64,000 nt of DNA from Caldicellulosiruptor morganii (GCF_026810225.1 NZ_CP113865.1:1384001-1448000), one strand, 5' to 3'. Shown: positions 53,596 to 62,098, counted from the stretch's first letter. Program-made: numbers and translations. The notes: generated by a model not told the origin, from the letters alone.

Positions 53596-54765
53596 CTATA
53601 AAACCTGGAATATAAAGCACTTTAGATATAACGATTCCTCATAATTTATGAGATACGGATGGTCCTTTGCCTGCGTTCTGTATTCAATCATTCTCAGAGT
53701 CTTTCTGGCATCCTTTGCTGCATCCTTTATAACCTCAAAGAACAAATCCGGCTTCATATAATGTGAGCATGAACATGTGATGAGAATTCCACCTTTTTTG
53801 AGTATCTTCATTGCTCTCAAGTTTATCTCCTTATATCCCCTCTTTGCATTTTCAATTGTATGAATACTCTTTGCAAAAGCCGGCGGGTCCAATATCACAA
53901 CATCATACTTTTCCTTTTTGTCATCAAGATCATTCAAATAGTCAAATACATTTGCAACCACAAACTCACATTTATCTTCAACACCGTTTAATTTTGCATT
54001 TTTCATTGCCTGTTCAATTGCTGTCTCTGAAATGTCAACTCCAATCACTTCTTTAGCCCCAAATTTGGCAGCATTCATTGTAAAACCGCCTGTATGACAA
54101 AAACAATCAAGAACAGTCTTGTCCTTTACAAAATTTCTGATTGCAACTCTGTTTTCTTTCTGGTCCAAAAAATACCCTGTTTTTTGCCCATTCTCTATAT
54201 CAACAATCATTCTTATACCATTTTCTTCTATTTCTACCTCTGTTGAAGACTTCCCATACAAGAAACCTTTCTTGAGCTCAAGTCCTTCAATTTCCCGTAC
54301 TTTTGCGTCATTTCTCTCATATATTGCTTTTGGATTTATCACATCAACCAATATATCTACCAGCTTATCCTTGTACCTGTCAACTCCTTTTGAAAGTGTT
54401 TGCATAACCAGAACATCGCCAAATTTGTCCACAATAAGTCCAGGCAAAAAATCAGCCTCTGCAAATATGAGTCTGCAATTATTAATATACCCTATATTTT
54501 TTCTATATTCCCACGCATCCTGGACTTTTTTTCTAAAAAAATCTATATTAATTTCCTCATTTTTTCTTGTGAGAATTCTGACCAGAATCTGTGACTTAGA
54601 GTTTATAAAACCTTTCCCAATAAACTTATTTTTGAAATTATATACATCCACAATATCACCATCTTCAAACTCTCCGTCTATTCTTTCCACTTCATGCCTG
54701 AATACCCATGGATGTCCATTTTCAACTCTCAAACCCTTTCCTTTTGCTAAGAATACCTTTGCCAT
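53596..54765 (-). CDS. rlmI: PUA-domain rRNA methyltransferase, RlmI family
   Basis: The 389-residue protein has an N-terminal PUA domain (LRVENGHPWVFRHEVERIDG, GDIVDVYNFKNKFIGKGF) and a class I methyltransferase fold: TGYFLDQKENRVAIRNFV, VLDCFCHTGGFTMNAAKFGA and VILDPPAFAKSIHTIE. RlmI makes m5C1962 in 23S rRNA. Three RNA-modifying genes lie side by side here (rlmI-, rsmF- and rsuA-like). ATG at 54765. Confidence 0.92.
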   Translation of the reverse strand: MAKVFLAKGKGLRVENGHPWVFRHEVERIDGEFEDGDIVDVYNFKNKFIGKGFINSKSQILVRILTRKNEEINIDFFRKKVQDAWEYRKNIGYINNCRLIFAEADFLPGLIVDKFGDVLVMQTLSKGVDRYKDKLVDILVDVINPKAIYERNDAKVREIEGLELKKGFLYGKSSTEVEIEENGIRMIVDIENGQKTGYFLDQKENRVAIRNFVKDKTVLDCFCHTGGFTMNAAKFGAKEVIGVDISETAIEQAMKNAKLNGVEDKCEFVVANVFDYLNDLDDKKEKYDVVILDPPAFAKSIHTIENAKRGYKEINLRAMKILKKGGILITCSCSHYMKPDLFFEVIKDAAKDARKTLRMIEYRTQAKDHPYLINYEESLYLKCFIFQVL

Positions 54766-54783
54766 CTTGATAAAAACACCTCT

Positions 54784-55380
54784 TTATTTTATTCTCTTTT
54801 GTGTCAGGTATTCGTATACAAGATAAGTAGAAGGGTACCGTAAATTCCCCCAATCCTTCCAAAAACCGCTCTGCTGCTTGATAATATCACAATAGTATTT
54901 TATTTCTGGTATCTCAACAGCCAGAACTTCAGAAATCTCTCCATCAGTGTCCACACAGTCATTTTTTCTATAATCATCTATCAAAAAGACAAAAGAAAAA
55001 AATTTATATGATTTTAGCTTATAAGATAAATTGTACTCAATGATACCTATCATAGAAAATTTCTCAACATCAATTGCAAGTTCCTCTTTTACTTCTCTTT
55101 TTAAAGCATTAACAACCCTTTCACCAATTCCAATTCCACCCGATGGTATTCTATATAAACCGTGCGGGTACTCACTCTGTCTTACAAGCAATACTGAATC
55201 ACCTGTTTTAACAGCAAATACAACTTCACCAATTCTGTCAATATTTATCTTGGAACTTACATATTCAAAAAATTCCTGAGTTTCAATCTCTATATCAACC
55301 TTTTTTTCTATCAAATTTTCGGATACATCTATCCCATTTAAATCAAATATGTCTGGTAATGATGTTTTTAAATATTTCAT
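54784..55380 (-). CDS. Nudix hydrolase
   Basis: The 198-residue protein has a Nudix box GGIGIGERVVNALKREVKEE (about 80-100) continuing LAIDV, matching GX5EX7REUXEEXGU with Ala in place of the last Gly. An N-terminal region of about 55 residues precedes the domain and has no clear match. Substrate unknown. The ATG at 55380 has GGAGGAG 4 nt away and lies 38 nt inside the end of mobA, so translation is coupled with it; a link to molybdenum cofactor chemistry is possible but unproven. Confidence 0.85.
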   Translation of the reverse strand: MKYLKTSLPDIFDLNGIDVSENLIEKKVDIEIETQEFFEYVSSKINIDRIGEVVFAVKTGDSVLLVRQSEYPHGLYRIPSGGIGIGERVVNALKREVKEELAIDVEKFSMIGIIEYNLSYKLKSYKFFSFVFLIDDYRKNDCVDTDGEISEVLAVEIPEIKYYCDIIKQQSGFWKDWGNLRYPSTYLVYEYLTQKRIK

Positions 55381-55942
55381 TGGTCTCCTCCAGATCTTGC
55401 ACAGTATTTATATTTTTAAAACTTATCAACATGTTGTCAAATTGCAATATTTCATCTAAAGATATCTTTTTTATGTTTGAGTTTTTCAAAGCAAAGCTAA
55501 GAGATAATATTCCTCTGTTAAGACACTCAATCGCATTTTTTAAAAATGTTTTGCTGTATACACAGCACAAAGGTTCAAAATAGCCATTGTAAAAGGGCAC
55601 AACAGCATCATACCCTTCAAACGAGAGCATATATTCTACCAGATCTCTACTTATAAACGGCATGTCACACGCACAAATAAAATTTTTACTACTTTGTGAA
55701 TGCATTAAACCTGTGATAACACCTGCTAAAGGCGCATCAACTGAAATTACATCTTTTATTACCTCATAATCCTTTAACTTCAAGTCTTTCTCTTCTTTCA
55801 CTACAATAAATTTTTGATCAAACAAATCCCCTATGTTGTTGTCTAATATTCTTAAAATGTTCTTCCCGCAAATGGTTATGTTGAGCTTATCAAAACCCAG
55901 CCTGCTTGACTTTCCACCTGCAAGTATAAACAAATTTTTCAT
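55343..55942 (-). CDS. mobA: Molybdenum cofactor guanylyltransferase (MobA-like)
   Basis: The 199-residue nucleotidyltransferase begins MKNLFILAGGKSSRLGFDKL, close to the MobA signature LAGGxSxRMGxDK, and has DAPLAGVITGLMHS and FICACDMPFISRDLVEYML (Mg-binding Asp). MobA joins GMP to molybdopterin to form the dinucleotide used by DMSO-reductase-type enzymes. It follows a gene for exactly such an enzyme, with ATGA-type overlap at 55939-55942, so it probably matures that protein's cofactor. Confidence 0.9.
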   Translation of the reverse strand: MKNLFILAGGKSSRLGFDKLNITICGKNILRILDNNIGDLFDQKFIVVKEEKDLKLKDYEVIKDVISVDAPLAGVITGLMHSQSSKNFICACDMPFISRDLVEYMLSFEGYDAVVPFYNGYFEPLCCVYSKTFLKNAIECLNRGILSLSFALKNSNIKKISLDEILQFDNMLISFKNINTVQDLEETNEIFKNIITRHI

Positions 55943-57873
55943 GTTGCCACCTTTCTGACAAATACAAAATTCGAATTAAAAGCAGCCTGTGAGCCTTTTT
56001 CAGCTGTAAAAGCAAAAAGACAAGAATTTATTGTTTCAATATTTTCATTTTGAAATCCCTCTTCAACAACTATAAATCCTCTACCCACATTATCACTTAT
56101 ACAAGCCTCTAAAATAAACCCTCCACATCCATTGTATATCAAAATCTTATCCCTGTTTGAGATATTCAATCTCTTTGCATCAAGAGGATTAATATAAGCA
56201 AGCTTTTCCCTTTTGAAAAACTCCTGAGAGTGCAGGGTCTTGTCAGAATGAATTGTAACAACTCTCAGCTGATCTTTCAAAGGCTTTTGATCATGGTCCA
56301 AAGCCGGTACAGCTACTCCCAATTCCTCACTTTTAAACTCAAATTTCCTGCTCTTTGTTGAAAACACCCTGTCTTCCCATGGTACATCAATCGCACAGCC
56401 CCTTGCAAAATGCCCATCAAGCCTTATATTCAGGTTTTTTTCAAGGTGCTGTTTTACAATATCTATCCACTCGCTCTCAGATTTTACAGGAAAATCAAGA
56501 CCTAACCTTTTGGCAAGTTCATTTATTATCTCAACCTCTGACTTAGCTTCACCTATCTTTTCAATAGCCTTTTCTGAAATACCTATATAATCATGCCACA
56601 TATTCGGGATGAATACATCTTCCTTCTCCAAAAAACTCGCTGCTGGTAAAATTAAGGTAGAAGCATAAGATATTGCTGTTAAAAACATATCCACATTGAC
56701 TACAAACCTTTTCTGCAGTTCTCTAAATATCAGGTCAGAATCAGGACATTGTGAAACAGGATTTCCTGCCGAGATATAAACAAATTCAATTGGCGGTTCT
56801 GATAAACTCTTGAGATGCTCTCCAAGTTTTGCTCTGTTATAAAAACGTTTATTCACAGCTCTGCTATCATCTTTAAACAAAGGTTCAAGATTTTGTGTAA
56901 ACCTGTGAGCAAAATTTGCACCGCCACCTTTTATTCCTACATTCCCAGAGATTGCAACCAAATAGTCAATTGCCCTGATTGTATTAACACCATTTGTATA
57001 TCTCTGCGGTCCATAGCCAATAAATGTTGAGACAGGTCTTTGCAAAAAAATTTCTGCAACCTGTTCAATTACCTCTTTCGATACTCCGCAGTTTTCTGCA
57101 ATCTCATCATAAGAAAGACCTCTGGCAATTTTCTCTACCTCTTCAAAGCCAACAGAATAATTATCAATAAAACTCCTATCCTCTTTACCGCTTTCTATTA
57201 TATACTTAATCGCTCCATAAGCAAGATAAGAATCAGAAGATGGTCTTATTAAAATTCCTGCATCAGCTATCCTGAAAGTGGGCGATTTATAAACATCAAT
57301 TACCATTACTTTTTTGCCCTTATTTTTAGCCTTCAAAACAAGATAATAAAGGTGCAGGTTTGTCCAGAGTGCATTTCGCCCCCATAGCACTATCCAGTTG
57401 GAATTGAATAAATCAAAAGGTGAATGGCAGAGCGAATTTCCAAAATCTGCTTTCTGAGCAAGAAGACCTGCACCCCAGCACAGGCTACCTTCAGAGTATG
57501 TGGCCCCGCCCAGATAGTCAAAAAATAGCCTTTCTATATTCTTTAAATATCCTTCATAGCCATCGCCACTGTAATACAAAATAGCACTTGAGCTGTATCT
57601 TTTCAAAACCTCATCAAGTTTTTCTGCTATCAGATCAAGTGCAGTATTCCAGTCTATCTCATGAAAATGGTTTTTAACTCTCAAAAGAGGTTTTTTTATT
57701 CTATTTTCAGAATAGACCTTATCAAGCAGCCTATATCCTTTTTTGCACAAAAAGCCCTGAGTAACAGGATGGTCTCTGCTACCAGAAAGTTTTAAAACTT
57801 TACCATCGCGTACTTCTGCCAAAATTGCGCAGCTGTCAAAACAGTCAAGCGGGCAAAAAACTTTTTTAATCAT
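55939..57873 (-). CDS. Molybdopterin (Mo/W-bisPGD) oxidoreductase, small single-subunit type
   Basis: The 644-residue protein has an N-terminal iron-sulfur site CPLDCFDSC (C7, C11, C15) and C43 in GFLCKKGY, fitting one [4Fe-4S] cluster, then the molybdopterin domain: YYSGDGYEGYLKNIERLFFD, GSLCWGAG with Cys132 as a candidate metal ligand, IVLWGRNALWTNLHL and FIGYGPQRYTNG. The C-terminal MopB domain has NPLDAKRLNISNRDKILIY. There is no Tat signal, so it is probably cytoplasmic. Partners such as a ferredoxin or formate-type subunits are not adjacent. Substrate unknown; it is shorter than formate dehydrogenases. It is co-transcribed with mobA. Confidence 0.88.
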   Translation of the reverse strand: MIKKVFCPLDCFDSCAILAEVRDGKVLKLSGSRDHPVTQGFLCKKGYRLLDKVYSENRIKKPLLRVKNHFHEIDWNTALDLIAEKLDEVLKRYSSSAILYYSGDGYEGYLKNIERLFFDYLGGATYSEGSLCWGAGLLAQKADFGNSLCHSPFDLFNSNWIVLWGRNALWTNLHLYYLVLKAKNKGKKVMVIDVYKSPTFRIADAGILIRPSSDSYLAYGAIKYIIESGKEDRSFIDNYSVGFEEVEKIARGLSYDEIAENCGVSKEVIEQVAEIFLQRPVSTFIGYGPQRYTNGVNTIRAIDYLVAISGNVGIKGGGANFAHRFTQNLEPLFKDDSRAVNKRFYNRAKLGEHLKSLSEPPIEFVYISAGNPVSQCPDSDLIFRELQKRFVVNVDMFLTAISYASTLILPAASFLEKEDVFIPNMWHDYIGISEKAIEKIGEAKSEVEIINELAKRLGLDFPVKSESEWIDIVKQHLEKNLNIRLDGHFARGCAIDVPWEDRVFSTKSRKFEFKSEELGVAVPALDHDQKPLKDQLRVVTIHSDKTLHSQEFFKREKLAYINPLDAKRLNISNRDKILIYNGCGGFILEACISDNVGRGFIVVEEGFQNENIETINSCLFAFTAEKGSQAAFNSNFVFVRKVAT

Positions 57874-57894
57874 TGTATAGCCCCCAAATATTTT

Positions 57895-58734
57895 TCACAT
57901 TTGTGTAAAATCAAGACTAATATCAAGACTTTTTACAGAATGTGTAATGCTACCAACCGAGATAATGTCAACCCCTGTTTTTGCGATCTCCACAATATTT
58001 TCAGGTGTTATATTCCCAGAAGCCTCAAGCAAAACCTTACCTGAAGCTCTTTCTACAGCCTTTTTCATATCATCTATTCCAAAATGGTCAAGCATGATAA
58101 TATCAGCACCTGCTTCAAGTGCTTCTTCAAATTCACTCATTGTTCTCACTTCAACCTCTATCTTCATTGTATGAGGTATGCTTTCTCTTGCCCTTTTTAT
58201 CGCTTCTCTTATACTCCCCACAGCTTTTATATGATTGTCCTTTATCAAAACTGCATCAGATAAAGAATACCTGTGATTTTTACCACCACCAACAAAAACC
58301 GCATACTTATCAAGCATTCGCAAAAGAGGGACTGTCTTTCTTGTGTCTGTTACAACTGCCCTGTAACCTTTCACAAGCTGTGAAAGTCTGTTTGTTGCAG
58401 TTGCAATTCCACTCATTCGCTGAAGGAGGTTCAATGCCAATCTTTCACCTTTTAAAATAGCACGTGTATTCCCTTTAATCTCTGCTAAAATATCGCCTTT
58501 CTTTATAATCTGTCCATCCGATTTTGTCTTTCTAAATTCTGTCCTCTCATCCAGTATCTCAAAAACCCTTCTGGCAACATCAATACCGCATAAGATTCCA
58601 TCTTCCTTTGCAAGAATAATCGCTGATGATACACTGTCTTGAGGTATCAACAGATCTGTTGTTATATCTCCATATGGCATGTCTTCTATCAATGCTTCCT
58701 TAATAAGCTTATCAAGCGCCAAGAAATTGAGCAT
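57895..58734 (-). CDS. nadC: Quinolinate phosphoribosyltransferase (nicotinate-nucleotide pyrophosphorylase)
   Basis: The 279-residue enzyme turns quinolinate and PRPP into nicotinate mononucleotide. It shows LIKEALIEDMPYGDITTDLL, ERLALNLLQRMSGIAT, VTDTRKTVPLLRMLDKYAV, GGGKNHRYSLSDAVLIKDNH and IEVEVRTMSEFEEALEAGAD. ATG at 58734. In a plain operon it would directly follow nadB; here a TnpB element of about 1.7 kb lies between them. The SD (GGAG in TAATGGAGTAA) is just outside the proposed element end. Confidence 0.96.
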   Translation of the reverse strand: MLNFLALDKLIKEALIEDMPYGDITTDLLIPQDSVSSAIILAKEDGILCGIDVARRVFEILDERTEFRKTKSDGQIIKKGDILAEIKGNTRAILKGERLALNLLQRMSGIATATNRLSQLVKGYRAVVTDTRKTVPLLRMLDKYAVFVGGGKNHRYSLSDAVLIKDNHIKAVGSIREAIKRARESIPHTMKIEVEVRTMSEFEEALEAGADIIMLDHFGIDDMKKAVERASGKVLLEASGNITPENIVEIAKTGVDIISVGSITHSVKSLDISLDFTQM

Positions 58735-58754
58735 TTACTCCATTACCTGGTCAA

Positions 58755-58782
58755 CCAAACTGTGCAAAATTGCACAGTTTGG
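58755..58782. repeat. Perfect 13-bp hairpin at the nadC side of the TnpB element
   Basis: CCAAACTGTGCAA (58755-58767) and TTGCACAGTTTGG (58770-58782) pair perfectly around AA. It lies 21 nt before the nadC ATG, at the expected site of an IS605 right-end hairpin. It might also slow or end transcription into nadC, although no T-tract follows. Confidence 0.75.
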
Positions 58783-59086
58783 CGGCTGGGGTATTTGTAA
58801 TCCGCCATCTCAAGACTTTCCCAGCCCCAGCAGGCGGTATTTGGGAAAGCCATAGCCCCTACCCCAAGAAGTAGGAACTTGCGCCGATTTCCGGTCTCCC
58901 CACTTGCCCTGAAACCAATACCGATTTCAGGACAGACATGTCTCGCAACACCCTGTCAGGGGAGAGTGGCGTCACCACCGCTACCCTGAGAACTCGCCAG
59001 AGATTGTAGCCTGCGCTACAGCTAATCGCACTTGTTCCATCCAGAGGTGCAAATAGCCTCCCTGACTCACTCCCAGAGCTTTGTAT
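58755..59086 (-). ncRNA. Candidate omega/reRNA overlapping the tnpB 3' end
   Basis: From about 59086 to 58755 the DNA is clearly richer in G+C than its AT-rich neighbours and full of short inverted repeats: CCTGAAA/TTTCAGG (58909-58930 region), AGACATGTCT (58934-58943), CTTTCCC/GGGAAAG (58815-58849), GGCGG/CCGCC (58781-58806), GGCTGGG/CCCAGCC (58784-58826) and the terminal 13-bp hairpin. TnpB guide RNAs come from this position: overlapping the 3' end of the gene and running to the element end, with the guide read from the flank. Here the flank would be the nadC start. This is inference from position, composition and structure; no covariance search was possible. Confidence 0.5.
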
Positions 59087-60337
59087 CTTACGCATTACAT
59101 ATTCAATTTCTTTTATCTGTTTCCTTCTCAAGTGTATATTCTTAACTTCTTTGCTTACATACTCTTTTAGCTCTTCTAAACTACTTACATCAAGACTATT
59201 TAAAAGCTTCATGTAGTTTGCAGGTATCCTCTCTTTTTTCCCAAGTCCTCTTCTTGCTATCACATATGCGCTTGCAACATCTTTGCTTACCATAAACTGC
59301 GGTGCGAACTTCAGCATCCCTATCACTGATGTATATGCAGGATTTACTTCTATAACCTCTATCCCTTCTCGTTTTGCTAAAATCTTGATTTTGTCAAGAA
59401 GCGACCTGTAGCTGAAAAAGTGCCTTATCCGTCTTGATTTTCTGAAAGAAAAATCTCCTCTTTGCCCTTTGTCTTTTATATCAAGCCTCTCTATCACAAT
59501 AGCTTTTCTTTTCTCTTTTGCAATCTTCACAATCTCATGCGCATACTGCCATCTGTAATACTCTCTTTTGTCAGAGTTTCCACTGTCAAGCTCCGGCATT
59601 GGAATCTTGCCATGGCTTATAAACTGTCCGCTTCTGTCCACCTCTACCCATGCCATGTGATTTGGATATGCGTTTGTATCTATCCCTATAGCACCGTTTT
59701 CTCTGGTGATTTCTGTCGCCGGAAAGAGTTTTTCTGCTGAAAAGTAAGCATACACATTCCCATTTTTGAGTTTTAGCTCTACAGAATAAGGCACTCCAAG
59801 AATAGCAATCTCCTGTAAAATTTCTTCTTTGTTTTTGTCTTTTTTAAAACCGGCTGACAATCTGGCAAATACATACTTTCTATCTCCTATATTTATCCTC
59901 AAAAATGTGCCTCTTTCATTTGTCACAATCCTTGTGTTTAAGTTCCCTTTCTTGCTCCTGTCTCCTCTTGAATATAAATTCCCTCTCCTCTTTTCCTGCC
60001 ACTCAATCTTGAGCTTTTTATAAGGCTTTCCATTCATATGCCGCTTTTTGAGCTTTTCAAAAAGCTGCCTGCCACCAAAGATAGCTTTCCTTGGGTCTTC
60101 CCCTCTTTGCTTGCAGGACTCTAAAACACCCTTTGCTTTCATTATTGCATCATCTACATATCTTGAGTTCAAATTGAAAATCCCCTGCAAATCTTTTTTG
60201 AGATTATTTCTATCAAAGCCTTCTAAAAGCCTTTTATATGCAAATCTCATGCACGAAGACCATCTTCTCATAAGCTCCAGTACCTTTTGCCTGTCTTCAT
60301 AACTTTCAAAAATAAGCTTGGCCTGAACTGTTACCAC
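58859..60337 (-). CDS. tnpB: TnpB/OrfB-family RNA-guided nuclease lacking the zinc finger
   Basis: The 492-residue protein has a helical N-terminus (LMRRWSSCMRFAYKRLLEGF), a beta-rich wedge region, and a split RuvC fold: GAIGIDTNAYPNH (D220), KAIVIERLDIKDKG (E283) and MVSKDVASAYVIARRGLG (D353). All three acidic residues are present, so it should be active. Typical TnpB has a four-Cys zinc finger between RuvC-II and RuvC-III; residues 283-353 contain no Cys at all. The last roughly 75 residues (from S420) are encoded by GC-rich DNA unlike the rest and look like read-through of a structural RNA. GTG start at 60337 with AGAGGTG SD. TnpB uses an RNA made from its 3' end to cut DNA near the target motif. 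Confidence 0.9.
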   Translation of the reverse strand: MVTVQAKLIFESYEDRQKVLELMRRWSSCMRFAYKRLLEGFDRNNLKKDLQGIFNLNSRYVDDAIMKAKGVLESCKQRGEDPRKAIFGGRQLFEKLKKRHMNGKPYKKLKIEWQEKRRGNLYSRGDRSKKGNLNTRIVTNERGTFLRINIGDRKYVFARLSAGFKKDKNKEEILQEIAILGVPYSVELKLKNGNVYAYFSAEKLFPATEITRENGAIGIDTNAYPNHMAWVEVDRSGQFISHGKIPMPELDSGNSDKREYYRWQYAHEIVKIAKEKRKAIVIERLDIKDKGQRGDFSFRKSRRIRHFFSYRSLLDKIKILAKREGIEVIEVNPAYTSVIGMLKFAPQFMVSKDVASAYVIARRGLGKKERIPANYMKLLNSLDVSSLEELKEYVSKEVKNIHLRRKQIKEIEYVMRKIQSSGSESGRLFAPLDGTSAISCSAGYNLWRVLRVAVVTPLSPDRVLRDMSVLKSVLVSGQVGRPEIGASSYFLG

Positions 60338-60369
60338 GTTTTTTTACACCTCTTATTAAGGCTCTTCTG

Positions 60370-60427
60370 CTGGTAGCATACATATTACCAACCTTTTGCA
60401 CACAGAATAACTTTCAATGCTACCCAG
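60370..60427. repeat. Imperfect inverted repeat upstream of tnpB, possible left-end hairpin
   Basis: CTGGTAGCAT (60370-60379) pairs with ATGCTACCCAG (60417-60427) as ten base pairs with one bulged C, separated by 37 nt. It sits between the nadB stop and the tnpB SD and may form the left-end recognition structure. Confidence 0.5.
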
Positions 60428-60457
60428 TCAAAATTATACATTTTTGCATTGTAATTC

Positions 60458-62074
60458 TCAACTGTTGCACTCCTCCCATCCATTCAAAGAAAACACAAGA
60501 TGCTTTTTCCAATTAACATCGTCCTGATAGGGAAAATCTTCTCTGTAATGAGAGCCTCTGCTTTCTTTTCTCATCAGTGCACCAGATGCAATTACGTATC
60601 CAATCATAAGCATGTTGTAGTATTCTATTTGCTTTGCTGTTTGAAGTTTTACTTCATTCAGAACAGATAATTTATTTAAAATATATTTAATTAAGCTTTC
60701 AAGTCCTTCTTCATTCCTAACAATTCCAGCAAACTCGCTCATCTTTGACCTTAAAATTTCCACCTCAGAAATTACATCTTCTTTAAACTCTTTAAAATTT
60801 TTGCCGAAGTAACTGAAATCATTTTCTTTTAACTCTCCAATATTGCTGTTATTGATATAGTTTGCTATCCTCCTTCCAAAAACCAGGCCTTCTAAAAGTG
60901 AGTTTGAAGCAAGCCTGTTTGCACCATGTACGCGCGTTCCTGCAGCTTCACCACATACAAACAAGTTCTCAATTGTAGTCCTTCCAAATTCATCTGATAA
61001 AACCCCACCCATACTGTAATGCTGAGCAGGTGCAACAGGAATCCTCTCTTTTGTTATATCCAAACCAAGACTCAGGCATGTTTTATATATGTTTGGAAAT
61101 CTCTCTTTAATAAACTGACTGTCAAGATGGGTTATGTCCAGAAAAACATTCTGCGAGTTTGTTTTTTTCATCTCAAAATATATGGACCTTGAAACAATAT
61201 CGCGCGGTGCAAGCTCTGCCTGTGGATGATATCTGGGCATAAATCTTTCGTTATTGATATTATAAAGAATCCCGCCCTCGCCTCTCACAGCCTCTGAAAT
61301 CAAAAAACTTTTGTTCTTTTCATGGTATAACACTGTTGGATGAAATTGCACAAATTCCATATCAATCAGCTTTGCACCGCACCTCAAAGCTGCTGCACAA
61401 CCATCCCCAGTTGTCACTTCAGGGTTGGTAGTGTATTTATATAAATATCCATAACCGCCAGATGCAAGCACAATGTATTTCGCAAGTATTATGAGATTTT
61501 TCCCATTCTTCTTAAGCAAAACTCCAAGTGCTTTTCGTTCGCCAGTTGTCAGAATGTCAACAAGAAAGGCATTTTCAAAAACGGTTACATTATCATATGA
61601 CCTCAGTTTTAATCCAAGGTGTTCAGAAATTATTCTCCCGGTTGCATCACCGCTTGCATGGACAATTCTTCTTCTGCTGTGTGCACCCTCCTGACCCAGC
61701 ACAATTTCTCCTTCATCATCTAAATCAAATGGTATGTTCATGTTGAGTAAAATATTTATGTTTTCAATCGCCTCATCAACCAGGATTCTTACCATGTAAC
61801 CATCGCAAAGCCCTGCTCCTGCCTTTATAGTGTCCATATAATGAATGTCAGGGCTGTCATCCTGACTGAGTGGCGCTGCAATTCCGCCCTGAGCCAGGGT
61901 TGTGTTACTTATCTGAATACTTTCCTTTGTCACAAGAGCTATATTTAAAGACCTGTCAAGGTTAATAGCCGTATAAAGTCCTGCAACCCCCGTCCCTACA
62001 ATAACAACATCAAATTTTAGAACTTCATCACTTTTTGTATCAAAATCAACACAATATCTTTTAAATTCAATCAA
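60458..62074 (-). CDS. nadB: L-aspartate oxidase
   Basis: About 538 residues; it oxidises aspartate to iminoaspartate for quinolinate synthesis. The FAD-binding VVIVGTGVAGLYTAINL, the NTTLAQGGIAAPL block, the HSRRRIVHASGDATGRII region, MEFVQFHPTVLYHE and GEAAGTRVHGANRLASNSLL are all present. TTG at 62074 is chosen because GGGG lies about 9 nt upstream; ATG at 62083 adds three residues and is nearly as likely. It follows nadA by about 25 nt. The TnpB element begins about 30 nt after its stop. Confidence 0.95.
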   Translation of the reverse strand: MIEFKRYCVDFDTKSDEVLKFDVVIVGTGVAGLYTAINLDRSLNIALVTKESIQISNTTLAQGGIAAPLSQDDSPDIHYMDTIKAGAGLCDGYMVRILVDEAIENINILLNMNIPFDLDDEGEIVLGQEGAHSRRRIVHASGDATGRIISEHLGLKLRSYDNVTVFENAFLVDILTTGERKALGVLLKKNGKNLIILAKYIVLASGGYGYLYKYTTNPEVTTGDGCAAALRCGAKLIDMEFVQFHPTVLYHEKNKSFLISEAVRGEGGILYNINNERFMPRYHPQAELAPRDIVSRSIYFEMKKTNSQNVFLDITHLDSQFIKERFPNIYKTCLSLGLDITKERIPVAPAQHYSMGGVLSDEFGRTTIENLFVCGEAAGTRVHGANRLASNSLLEGLVFGRRIANYINNSNIGELKENDFSYFGKNFKEFKEDVISEVEILRSKMSEFAGIVRNEEGLESLIKYILNKLSVLNEVKLQTAKQIEYYNMLMIGYVIASGALMRKESRGSHYREDFPYQDDVNWKKHLVFSLNGWEECNS

Positions 62075-62098
62075 ACCAACCATCCCCAATTTTTTGAC

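Larger units (their letters stand above)
58755..60426 (-). mobile_element. TnpB-only IS200/IS605-like element inserted between nadB and nadC
   Basis: A single tnpB reading frame with flanking structured sequence sits in the nad operon. No tnpA (Y1 transposase) is present, so it could only move with help in trans. The proposed ends are marked by TACCTGGTCAA (58744-58754) and TACCCAGTCAA (60421-60431), 9 of 11 identical, both containing GTCAA (TTGAC on the tnpB strand). Just inside the right-hand (tnpB 3') end is a 13-bp perfect hairpin at 58755-58782, and at the tnpB 5' side an imperfect hairpin at 60370-60427. IS605 elements have such subterminal hairpins and no terminal inverted repeats. Exact ends are inferred. 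Confidence 0.7.

Noticed and set aside
54119-54826. A 235-codon plus-strand frame across rlmI
   Set aside because: Ser/Phe/Leu-rich product antisense to a conserved methyltransferase; no SD or family motif.
58735-60457. CRISPR-Cas12 locus around the RuvC protein
   Set aside because: No repeat-spacer array or cas1/cas2 nearby; size, position and flanking hairpins fit a TnpB element.
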